Below are positions 1-5,402 of a stretch of DNA of 7,012 nt, one piece after another. Made by a program: the position numbers and the translations under genes. Source of the stretch: Terriglobia bacterium (GTDB lineage Bacteria; Acidobacteriota; Terriglobia; UBA7540); NCBI GenBank assembly GCA_030040455.1, contig JASHTR010000333.1:1-7012 (forward strand), given 5' to 3'. The notes under the pieces are model-generated. The model was not told the DNA's origin. It did no database searches and saw only the letters and a program-made list of their open reading frames with translations. Within the stretch, counting starts at the first letter, position 1. Every line of letters begins with the position of its first letter.

Positions 1-354
1 CGCGCTGTAACTGAGAAAATCTTGAATGTATTGTCGCAGGCGGGAACAGTTATACTGCGACTCACGGAGGATTTGCTGCTGGCGGTCATTGAGCTCGCCG
101 GGCTTCCTCGTTAGTAGGAGATCAACATAGCCGGCAATGATTGCCAGCGGTGTTTTCAATTGATGGGCTGCCGTGCCCAAGGCCACGGTTCGCTGGCGAT
201 TTTCCTCTTGTAATTGCTGGTACGCTTCAAGCAGTTCCAGATAGCCCGACGGAGGTGGCAACTCGCCCGGGGAAGTGCGCCCGTTCTCAACGTTGCGAGA
301 TGGTGCCGCCTCAATCGGGCGCTTACCTAAGTTGTCCTCACGGTCTTTGATCAT
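1..354 (-). CDS. Sensor histidine kinase, N-terminal part (cut by window edge)
   Basis: This minus-strand frame stays open to the left edge, so only about 118 N-terminal residues are visible. After a polar, low-complexity leader of roughly 60 residues comes a short helix rich in Q and E (YQQLQEENRQR), then the HisKA phosphoacceptor helix with H-box AHQLKTPLA, whose His is the expected autophosphorylation site. The second dimerisation helix (LNDRQQQILRES) ends in DFLSYSA. The ATPase domain would lie outside the window. No membrane segment or signal peptide is visible, so the kinase is probably soluble, or this is the C-terminal type of an orphan sensor. I chose ATG at 354 because it is the first ATG in frame. 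GTG at 399 and TTG at 369 are also in frame after the stop at 418-420, and a strong GGAGGTGA lies at 418-425, 18 bases before the GTG. The start is therefore uncertain. The gene is divergent from the PilZ gene. Confidence 0.85.
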   Translation of the reverse strand, partial: MIKDREDNLGKRPIEAAPSRNVENGRTSPGELPPPSGYLELLEAYQQLQEENRQRTVALGTAAHQLKTPLAIIAGYVDLLLTRKPGELNDRQQQILRESQYNCSRLRQYIQDFLSYSA

Positions 355-484
355 TGGTTGGTGAACCAAACCCCAGCGTTCTATCCTGTGACTCTCCACC
401 CGATTCAGAGTAAGCTGTCACCTCCTGCAAAGTTTATTTAGTACACTCCCAATCTTCGTATAGCATCGTCCTGAAAGATGGAAA

Positions 485-504
485 TTCCCTTCTCTTGAAG
501 GGAA
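485..504. repeat. Perfect inverted repeat, possible activator binding site
   Basis: The arms TTCCCTTC and GAAGGGAA are exact reverse complements separated by TCTT. Neither strand has a U-run after the hairpin, so an intrinsic terminator is unlikely. Its centre lies about 130-160 bp upstream of the predicted sigma-54 promoter and its start site, the usual distance for an enhancer bound by a sigma-54 activator. That role is inference. Confidence 0.5.
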
Positions 505-625
505 AACGTTTGCTCACCTCATGGGTTGGTTTTCTGGCATGGACGACCCAATTCTTCCCGAAAAGGATAAATGATTGAAAATTATGAAGTTAGAAAAGGC
601 CATAGGAAGCCCTTGATGCCATTTT

Positions 626-642
626 TTGGCACTTTGTTTGCG
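626..642 (+). promoter_or_regulatory. Candidate sigma-54 (-24/-12) promoter for the PilZ gene
   Basis: TTGGCAC (626-632) and TTGC (638-641) place GG at 628-629 and GC at 640-641 with exactly 10 bases between them, matching the RpoN consensus TGGCAC-N5-TTGC. Transcription would begin near 653, giving a leader of about 95 bases before the PilZ start codon. A TATAAC at 645-650 could instead be a sigma-70 -10 element, but no -35 element is found at a suitable distance. Confidence 0.5.
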
Positions 643-747
643 AGTATAACGAGAGAGGGATAGCTGTGTCAATGCAGCATTTTCCGTCCAATCCCTTTTC
701 CTCTGAGCGTCGGGAGGCATTTTAACTGTATTGTCGAGGGATCTCAT

Positions 748-1077
748 ATGGAACAACCCAGACGCAGCAAAGAGCGTCGCCGCTCTCAGCGCTTACCCTT
801 GGCAGTTCCTATCTTTGCGAGGGGCTTGGATGACAAGGGCAAGGAATTTCTGGAATTCACGACTACCTTGAATATCAGCGCCGACGGCGTCCTTGTGGCG
901 ATGCGTCGTTATCTTCCCCCGGATACCTCCATCACTCTTGAAATTCCCGCTGCTCCGCTTCCGAAGCTATCCTCTCGCCCCAAGCTGGTGCGAGCCATTC
1001 AAGCTCACGTCATCCGCGTAACCCGCTCAGAGCCTTCCTATTTGTGGGCACTAAATTTTTCCTCTCCAATCATCTAA
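748..1077 (+). CDS. Small single-domain PilZ protein (c-di-GMP receptor)
   Basis: The 109-residue protein is essentially one PilZ domain. The N-terminal basic segment contains the RxxxR motif (RRSQR, about residues 11-15), and the second signature (D/N)xSxxG appears as NISADG (about residues 42-47). These are the two elements that clamp cyclic di-GMP in canonical PilZ receptors. A hydrophobic beta-strand pattern follows to the end. There is no signal peptide, membrane segment or fused output domain, so it should act as a cytoplasmic adaptor that passes c-di-GMP levels to a partner, for example motility, exopolysaccharide or a sensor kinase. The start is well supported: GAGGG at 736-740 lies 7 bases before the ATG. 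Upstream are a sigma-54-like promoter and a divergent histidine kinase, which hints at regulation by a two-component or enhancer-binding system. The partner cannot be named from the window. Confidence 0.85.
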   Translation: MEQPRRSKERRRSQRLPLAVPIFARGLDDKGKEFLEFTTTLNISADGVLVAMRRYLPPDTSITLEIPAAPLPKLSSRPKLVRAIQAHVIRVTRSEPSYLWALNFSSPII

Positions 1078-1170
1078 ATCGGCCAAAACGCACGGATTCT
1101 TGAGGCCTGGGCCGGATTTTCGGAATCACTGGATGCTTCGTTGCTTTCGGGTTGTGGGACCGTTGGTTGT

Positions 1171-1185
1171 GTAGTTCGGAACTAC
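1171..1185. promoter_or_regulatory. 15-bp palindrome, operator-like, upstream of phosphofructokinase gene
   Basis: GTAGTTC and GAACTAC are perfect inverted arms around a single central G. The centre is about 73 bp upstream of the start site predicted for the promoter at 1215-1244, a position typical of an activator site. No regulator can be assigned. Confidence 0.4.
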
Positions 1186-1214
1186 TCATTCCTTAGAACG
1201 TTTGAATCCACCGA

Positions 1215-1244
1215 TTGACCCGTCTGGCGCTTTGTTGTTACAGT
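1215..1244 (+). promoter_or_regulatory. Candidate sigma-70 promoter of the phosphofructokinase-dipeptidase pair
   Basis: TTGACC (1215-1220, five of six consensus bases) and TACAGT (1239-1244, four of six) are separated by 18 bases. Transcription would start near 1251 and leave a leader of about 100 bases. The leader contains two small dyads: an imperfect one at 1268-1284 and GTTCA/TGAAC at 1288-1302. Confidence 0.4.
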
Positions 1245-1354
1245 TTCCTATTCATGAGTCAGGTTTCACTTTCTTCGAAAAAGTCTCGTTCATCTTGTGA
1301 ACACTCAATCTGGGCTGCGGTTGCAGCTCGAGATAGATATTTGCCGAAGGAGGG

Positions 1355-2407
1355 ATGGGAGTGGTTGAGCGTGTGAAGGGAACAATAGGGATATTGACAG
1401 GAGGTGGAGACTGTCCGGGGCTGAACCCGGTGATACGAGCTGTTGTGCGCCGCGCGGATATGCTCAACTACAAAGTTCTAGGCATCAAGAACGGCTGGCT
1501 CGGTCTGGTGGAGGGGCTGACCGAGCCGCTCACATTGATTTCGGTATCCGGAATCCTCCCGCGCGGCGGCACTATTCTTGGGACTTCCCGCACCAATCCG
1601 TTAAAAGATGAAGCCGACAAGAAGATGGTTTATGAAAACCTCAAGAAGCTTAAGATCGATTATCTCATTGCGGTGGGCGGAGAAGATACGTTGGGGGTGG
1701 CGCGGAAGCTCGCTACGGAGGGCGTGAAAGTGGTTGGGATTCCGAAGACGATCGACAACGACATCGAGGGAACCGATCAAGCCTTCGGCTTTGACACCGC
1801 AGTTTCCATTGTGACGGAAGCGATTGACCGGCTGCACACGACGGCGGAATCCCATCACCGCGTGATTGTGGTGGAAGTGATGGGCCGGCAGACCGGCTGG
1901 ATTGCTGTCGTCGCGGGCATTGCGGGCGGCGCCGACTGCATTCTGATTCCCGAGCAGCCCATGAGCATCGAACAAATCAGCGCTATTCTGGGCAAGCGCC
2001 ATGCGCGGGGGCGTCTTTTTTCCATTGTCGTCGTGGCCGAAGGGTTCAAGCTTGCCGGCTACGACGCAGCGGTAACGAGAGACAAGCAAGTGGACCAGTT
2101 CGGTCACGAGCACCTGGGCGGCATTGGCGAGGTGGTGGCGCAGGAAATCGAAAGACGTACAGGATACGAGACCAGAGTCACGGTTCTCGGCCATGTGCAG
2201 CGGGGAGGATCCCCCACGGCGTTTGACCGTGTCCTCTGTACGCGCTACGGTGTGAAAGCGGTAGACCTGATTGAAGAAGGGAAGCTCGGTGAGATGGTGT
2301 GCCTGAAGGGCAACCGCATCACTTCCATCCCGTTTGAGCAGGCGATGAACAAGCTCAGGTATGTCGACCGCGAATTGATCGAAACGGCAGAAATTTTCTA
2401 TGGATAG
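1355..2407 (+). CDS. pfp: 6-phosphofructokinase, probably pyrophosphate-dependent
   Basis: It phosphorylates fructose 6-phosphate to fructose 1,6-bisphosphate in cytosolic glycolysis. The 350-residue protein shows the whole PFK fold: phosphoryl-donor loop TGGGDCPGLN (15-24), GGEDT (108-112), PKTIDNDIEGTD (130-141) with the catalytic Asp at 134, MGRQTGW (176-182), AEGF (228-231), and the PFK signature LGHVQRGGSPTAFDR (278-292). At the two positions that decide the donor (Gly104 and Gly124 in E. coli PfkA) it has Asp111 and Lys131, the combination known from PPi-dependent enzymes, which is normally reversible and not allosteric. The start is doubtful: AAGGAGGG (1347-1354) touches the ATG at 1355 but lies 6 bases before an in-frame GTG at 1361, which may be the true start. 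The dipeptidase gene follows after 47 bases. The family is certain; the donor is inferred from the residues. Confidence 0.93.
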   Translation: MGVVERVKGTIGILTGGGDCPGLNPVIRAVVRRADMLNYKVLGIKNGWLGLVEGLTEPLTLISVSGILPRGGTILGTSRTNPLKDEADKKMVYENLKKLKIDYLIAVGGEDTLGVARKLATEGVKVVGIPKTIDNDIEGTDQAFGFDTAVSIVTEAIDRLHTTAESHHRVIVVEVMGRQTGWIAVVAGIAGGADCILIPEQPMSIEQISAILGKRHARGRLFSIVVVAEGFKLAGYDAAVTRDKQVDQFGHEHLGGIGEVVAQEIERRTGYETRVTVLGHVQRGGSPTAFDRVLCTRYGVKAVDLIEEGKLGEMVCLKGNRITSIPFEQAMNKLRYVDRELIETAEIFYG

Positions 2408-2454
2408 AAATCACGCTGAAAGATAGTTTCCTTAACTTAACTTGTAGGTGTTTT

Positions 2455-3834
2455 ATGCCGACGCGAGCCTTCGAATATTATCACGCCAACCGCGAGCGAT
2501 TCCTTGAAGGACTGATCGCCCTGCTGAAAATCCCGAGCATCAGCGCGCTGCCCGACCACAAGGCGGACGTTCAACACGTGGCGCAGCTCCTTGCCGGGGA
2601 GTTCCGCTCGATGGATATGGAGCGGGTAGAAATCATCGAAGGCCGCGAAGGTCAGAACCCACTTGTTTACTCCGAATGGTTAAAGGCTCCCGGCAAGCCC
2701 ACCATTCTTTTTTATGGCCACTACGACGTCCAGCCGCCGGACCCGCTTGAAGAATGGATTTCTCCGCCCTTTGAGCCTTCCATCCGTAATGAGAATATCT
2801 ATGCGCGCGGTTCTTCTGATGACAAGGGTCAGACTTATCTGCTGGTCAAAGCCGTTGAAGGGTATCTTCAAGGCGAAGGTCGCTTGCCGGTCAACGTGAA
2901 ATTCCTGATCGAAGGCGAAGAGGAAGTCGGCGGAGAGCACATCGAAGCCTTCGTGCCGAAGAACACCGGGAAGCTGGCAGCGGACGCCGCCGTCATTTGT
3001 GACACGGAAATGTTCGCTCCGGGATTGCCCACGCTCACCACTGGCCTCCGAGGCCTCGTCTACACAGAAGTTGAAGCGCGGGGCGCCGGTCACGATTTGC
3101 ATTCCGGCATGTACGGCGGAGCGGCGCCCAACCCAGTCGAAGCCCTCGCCAAAATTCTGGCGAGGCTGAAAGGACCCGACGGCAGGATTCGCATTTCAGG
3201 CTTTTATAAGCGGGTTGAGCGACCCAGCGCAAAAGAGCTGGCAGCCTGGAAGCGGCTTCCTTTCAAGGAGAAGGAGTTTCTGAAGAAGGAAGTGGGCTCA
3301 ACGGCCTTGACGGGCGAAAAGAATTATTCCGTTCTGGAGCGCCTCTGGTCGCGCCCGACGCTTGAAGTGCACGGCATCCGCGGCGGATTCACCGGCGAAG
3401 GCGCGAAGACCGTCATCCCTGCCGCAGCCACTGCCAAGATCAGCATGAGGCTCGTCCCGACCATGGATCCCAAGGAAGCCGTCCATGAGTTCGAGGCCGC
3501 GGTAAAGAAACTGACGCCGAAAGGCATCAAGACCACGGTCCGCGTCATCAGCTCTGCGCCCGCCTCCGTGGTGAGCACGGAAAACAGGTACATCGAAGCC
3601 GCCGCAGAAGCCATGAAACAGGTCTTCAGGAAGAAGACCGTTTACATCCGCTCAGGTGGCTCCATTCCCATCGCTGGCCTCTTCGATAAACACCTCAAAA
3701 CGCCGGTGGTGATGATGGGCTTTGGTCTTCCTGACGACCGCCTCCATTCTCCCAATGAGAAATTCCACTTGCCGAATTTCTACCGTGGCATTGAAGCCGT
3801 CGGAAGATTTATGGAAATGGTAGGAAGGTCCTGA
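2455..3834 (+). CDS. M20 family metallopeptidase (dipeptidase, carnosinase/CNDP-like)
   Basis: A 459-residue cytosolic zinc dipeptidase that probably hydrolyses small peptides for amino-acid recovery. All M20 active-site elements are present in order: GHYDVQP (88-94, metal His89, Asp91), RGSSDDKG (118-125, bridging Asp122), EGEEEVGG (153-160, catalytic Glu156 and metal Glu157), CDTEMF (182-187, metal Asp183), the dimerisation-domain His in HDLHSGMYGG (213-222), and PDDRLHSPNEKF (426-437, metal His431). Length and the wording of the motifs fit the dipeptidase branch rather than ArgE or DapE. There is no signal peptide. The start ATG has a modest AGGTG 4 bases upstream. It follows the phosphofructokinase by 47 bases and is probably co-transcribed, although no metabolic link is obvious. 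Only 13 bases after its stop lies the displaced 3' end of tRNA-Pro, so the gene forms the left border of the small island. Confidence 0.9.
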   Translation: MPTRAFEYYHANRERFLEGLIALLKIPSISALPDHKADVQHVAQLLAGEFRSMDMERVEIIEGREGQNPLVYSEWLKAPGKPTILFYGHYDVQPPDPLEEWISPPFEPSIRNENIYARGSSDDKGQTYLLVKAVEGYLQGEGRLPVNVKFLIEGEEEVGGEHIEAFVPKNTGKLAADAAVICDTEMFAPGLPTLTTGLRGLVYTEVEARGAGHDLHSGMYGGAAPNPVEALAKILARLKGPDGRIRISGFYKRVERPSAKELAAWKRLPFKEKEFLKKEVGSTALTGEKNYSVLERLWSRPTLEVHGIRGGFTGEGAKTVIPAAATAKISMRLVPTMDPKEAVHEFEAAVKKLTPKGIKTTVRVISSAPASVVSTENRYIEAAAEAMKQVFRKKTVYIRSGGSIPIAGLFDKHLKTPVVMMGFGLPDDRLHSPNEKFHLPNFYRGIEAVGRFMEMVGRS

Positions 3835-3845
3835 CCCTTCAGAAG

Positions 3846-3892
<47 letters not shown>

Positions 3893-3938
3893 GCTAGTTA
3901 TGCCAGTTTCTCTGATTGATTTTGCAGCACGCTTGGCA

Positions 3939-3956
3939 ACGCAAAAACACGCAAAA
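3939..3956 (+). repeat. Two ACGCAAAA copies, 10-bp period, inside the left end of the island
   Basis: ACGCAAAA occurs at 3939-3946 and 3949-3956, one helical turn apart, about 50 bp inside the left attachment repeat. Direct repeats in this place could be integrase arm-binding sites. They could also be chance in an A-rich stretch. Confidence 0.3.
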
Positions 3957-4004
3957 GCATGGCAAACAGGCTCAAGTGGTACCGATGGGGTACTCGTTCA
4001 GTTG

Positions 4005-4364
4005 CTACCTTGGCGGTCTGCTGGCGATGCGGGCGCGTCCGGGTTCCACCACTGTGAAAGCGTTCCAGAGACGCGAGCCCAGCTTAGCCACTGCTTCAAC
4101 GACAGACGAGGACTTGGCCCGGCGCACGCGGCTGGGAAACCTCACGAGCATCACCCCCGCTGAAGAGTGCCCGCGCGCATACACGAATTCCCCGAAATCG
4201 GAGTCTTCTGTAATGAGGATGCGACGCTCGCTCAACGCGCGCTTTATCACCAATTCATCTACGGTGCCTTTGGCGACTTCGGCAATTGCGACTACATCGT
4301 GACCTGCCTCGCGCAGAGCGTGAATCACGGGCCTCGCACAGCTCTCGTCTGCCAGGAAGTTCAT
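4005..4364 (-). CDS. DUF5615 PIN-like toxin (VapC45-like RNase)
   Basis: The 119-residue protein has the layout of the DUF5615 / Mut7-C PIN-like family: FLADESC at the N-terminus (acidic Asp6, Glu7), a GHDVV strand (21-25), and ITEDSDFGE (51-59), which supplies the second acidic cluster, followed by the strand GVMLVRF (70-76). In PIN-like nucleases these acidic residues bind the metal used to cut RNA, so it is probably the toxin. It starts 9 bases after the stop of the DUF433 gene on the same strand, the usual antitoxin-first order; the mycobacterial VapBC45 pair has the same domain combination. No strong ribosome-binding site precedes the ATG, suggesting translation coupled to the antitoxin. 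The C-terminal 15 residues (after VVEPGR) look unconserved and end within the end region of the island. The RNA target is unknown. Confidence 0.85.
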   Translation of the reverse strand: MNFLADESCARPVIHALREAGHDVVAIAEVAKGTVDELVIKRALSERRILITEDSDFGEFVYARGHSSAGVMLVRFPSRVRRAKSSSVVEAVAKLGSRLWNAFTVVEPGRARIASRPPR

Positions 4365-4373
4365 GCTTCGGGA

Positions 4374-4616
4374 TCAGTGCCCAACCGGAGCATCCGAGAG
4401 CAGCACCACTTCCTCGTGGGCGACGCTCGCCGCGCCGAAGGCGATCGCCGCCCGGATGTCCTCGGGGGCCAGGTGGGGATAATCTTCAAGCAACTCGCCT
4501 TCGGTTGCTCCCTCGGCTAGTTTGTGCAGAATCTGCTCGACGGTGACTCGCGTTCCCTGAATCACCGGCTTGCCCATCATCACCGCCGGGTCGATCTGAA
4601 TTCGGTTAGTCGTCAT
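4374..4616 (-). CDS. DUF433 antitoxin, partner of the DUF5615 toxin
   Basis: An 80-residue protein with the typical DUF433 pattern: IDPAVMMGKPVIQGTRVTV (8-26), then a helical segment LHKLAEGATEGELLEDYPHL and PEDIRAAIAFGA (51-62). Family members contain a winged-helix-like DNA-binding fold, act as antitoxins to DUF5615 proteins and are expected to repress their own operon. I take the start at 4616 because GGAAGGGG lies 8 bases upstream and family proteins begin a few residues before the IDP motif; an ATG at 4634 in the same frame would add six residues. The gene is 9 bases ahead of the toxin gene, and broken antitoxin-like frames precede it on the same strand, all inside the tRNA-bounded island. 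Function is assigned from family and context. Confidence 0.85.
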   Translation of the reverse strand: MTTNRIQIDPAVMMGKPVIQGTRVTVEQILHKLAEGATEGELLEDYPHLAPEDIRAAIAFGAASVAHEEVVLLSDAPVGH

Positions 4617-4656
4617 TGCCTTTTCCCCTTCCAATCCTGCTTGAGAGCATGGAAGA

Positions 4657-4860
4657 TCATAGCTTTATAGGGCGACCGTAATCCTTCTGCCTTTCGAGGT
4701 TCAGCTCTGCGCCCGCCAGTAGGGAATCCATCAGGAATTGCGCCAGATTTTTTCGTTGCGGCGCGCCCCGGCGATCATGCTTCTTCTCCTTCAGCGCAGC
4801 CAGGGCATGATCGAGCACCTCATCACCTGCTCTTTGGTGAGCGCGCCGGGCCGGTAGCCA
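4657..4860 (-). pseudogene. Orphan antitoxin tail, VapB-like, no start codon
   Basis: This frame opens after a TGA at 4861-4863 and runs to a TGA at 4657-4659. From about 4824 it encodes some 55 residues, beginning [15 protein letters not shown] and ending with [17 protein letters not shown] and a tail [15 protein letters not shown]. The alternation of a charged helix, a LAQFL..S.LAG block and a short LERQKD..R.I.L tail resembles the C-termini of small VapB-type antitoxins, from memory of that pattern. There is no ATG, only an internal GTG at 4816-4818, and the frame overlaps the UPF0175-like fragment at 4791-4958. It is either the lost second half of that gene after a frameshift or a remnant of a separate antitoxin. 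It ends 40 bases before the DUF433 start. No PIN toxin partner of its own is present. Confidence 0.45.
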
Positions 4861-4958
4861 TCAGTCGCGAGCGCTTCGAGGGTCCGACGCGACAAGCCAC
4901 CACCCTCCTGCCCGAGCGATCGCGCCAAATCTTCCGGGATGTGAGTGGTAATTGCCAT
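4791..4958 (-). pseudogene. UPF0175-like antitoxin, truncated
   Basis: From ATG at 4958 the frame encodes only 55 residues. The first 45 ([13 protein letters not shown], then [20 protein letters not shown] and KEQV) follow the pattern of UPF0175 proteins, small ribbon- or winged-helix antitoxins usually paired with DUF3368 PIN toxins and usually 80-95 residues long. After KEQV the sequence turns into unrelated residues ([10 protein letters not shown]) and stops, while another frame continues with antitoxin-like sequence. This points to a frameshift or a recombination join near 4815-4830. No clear ribosome-binding site precedes the ATG, and an overlapping out-of-frame ATG lies at 4962. A GTACAA/TTGTAC dyad 32 bases upstream may be the operator of the operon. 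Family assignment rests on pattern memory, so moderate confidence. Confidence 0.5.
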
Positions 4959-4989
4959 GCATGTAGTTTAGCGAATTGGCAGAACGCTT

Positions 4990-5004
4990 GTACAACTCTT
5001 GTAC
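4990..5004. promoter_or_regulatory. Palindrome upstream of the toxin-antitoxin operon, possible autoregulatory operator
   Basis: GTACAA and TTGTAC are exact inverted arms around CTC. The dyad lies about 30 bases before the first antitoxin-like start (4958) on the minus strand, where antitoxins commonly bind to repress their own promoter. No convincing -35/-10 pair is visible around it. Confidence 0.35.
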
Positions 5005-5100
5005 TCGTTCAAAGGTGGTCAATGCGTTATGGAAGTCGTGAATGTGGTACGAACTGGTATTTTTTGAGAAATTTCCTTGGGTGCAAAATTCTCTTGAAAA

Positions 5101-5179
<79 letters not shown>

Positions 5180-5199
5180 AAAATGCTAGGTTACAGGTA

Positions 5200-5214
5200 T
5201 CAGGGCGCCCCTGA
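5200..5214. repeat. Short hairpin in the spacer between the two proline tRNAs
   Basis: TCAGGG and CCCTGA pair perfectly around CGC. There is no U-run, so it is unlikely to be a terminator; it could mark a processing site if the two tRNAs are made as one transcript. Confidence 0.3.
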
Positions 5215-5260
5215 CAATGTTCTTCGAGCATTGCGTGCTGACACCCGGCACCCGCAGTTC

Positions 5261-5337
5261 TGGTCGGGACGGCCAGATTTGAACTGGCGACCCCTTGCAC
5301 CCCAAGCAAGTGCGCTACCAGGCTGCGCCACGTCCCG
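5261..5337 (-). tRNA. proL: tRNA-Pro, anticodon GGG
   Basis: A complete 77-base cloverleaf: acceptor CGGGACG/CGTCCCG, D-arm GCGCAGCCTGGTAGCGC, anticodon stem CTTGC/GCAAG with loop TTGGGGT (anticodon GGG, reading CCC and CCU), T-arm GCCAG/CTGGC with TTCAAAT, discriminator A and encoded CCA. It lies 63 bases downstream of the MerR gene on the same strand, so the regulator and both tRNAs may share a transcript. Confidence 0.97.
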
Positions 5338-5359
5338 ATCCATGCAGTGGTTAGCAATC

Positions 5360-5402
5360 AGTGATGAGTGGCGGAGCGCCTTCTCCATGACCGTTCATCA
5401 CT
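5360..5402 (-). repeat. Long-arm hairpin between merR-like gene and tRNA-Pro, overlapping the stop codon
   Basis: AGTGATGA (5360-5367) and TCATCACT (5395-5402) are perfect inverted arms around 27 bases that can form a smaller hairpin (GGCG/CGCC or GGAG/CTCC). The distal arm overlaps the MerR stop codon at 5401-5403. No U-run follows on the minus strand, so it is not a standard intrinsic terminator; RNA processing or mRNA 3'-end protection is possible. Confidence 0.4.

Larger units (their letters stand above)
355..747. other. Divergent intergenic region between histidine kinase and PilZ gene
   Basis: I see no credible gene in these 393 bases; the open frame on the minus strand at 514-756 has no recognisable motif and overlaps the PilZ start. 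The region holds a strong ribosome-binding-like GGAGGTGA on the minus strand (418-425), a perfect 8+8 bp inverted repeat (485-504), an AT-rich stretch (about 560-600), a sigma-54-like promoter (626-642) and the Shine-Dalgarno sequence of the PilZ gene (736-740). Confidence 0.6.

Noticed and set aside
141..350. 69-residue plus-strand open frame
   Set aside because: Antisense to the histidine kinase, whose H-box is unmistakable.
514..756. 80-residue open frame on the minus strand
   Set aside because: No motif, overlaps the well-supported PilZ start and the sigma-54-like promoter, and composition looks like non-coding sequence.
1078..1125. Intrinsic terminator after the PilZ gene
   Set aside because: GGCC words and a short TTTT occur, but the stem has a bulge and a loop of about 26 bases; not convincing.
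1601..2194. 197-residue open frame on the minus strand
   Set aside because: Shadow of the phosphofructokinase gene, which has complete family motifs.
3820..3845. Terminator after the dipeptidase gene (GGAAGG/CCCTTC region)
   Set aside because: Five-base stem, no T-run after it on the plus strand.
4167..4546. Plus-strand open frames opposite the toxin-antitoxin pair
   Set aside because: Antisense shadows of the DUF433 and DUF5615 genes; no family pattern of their own.
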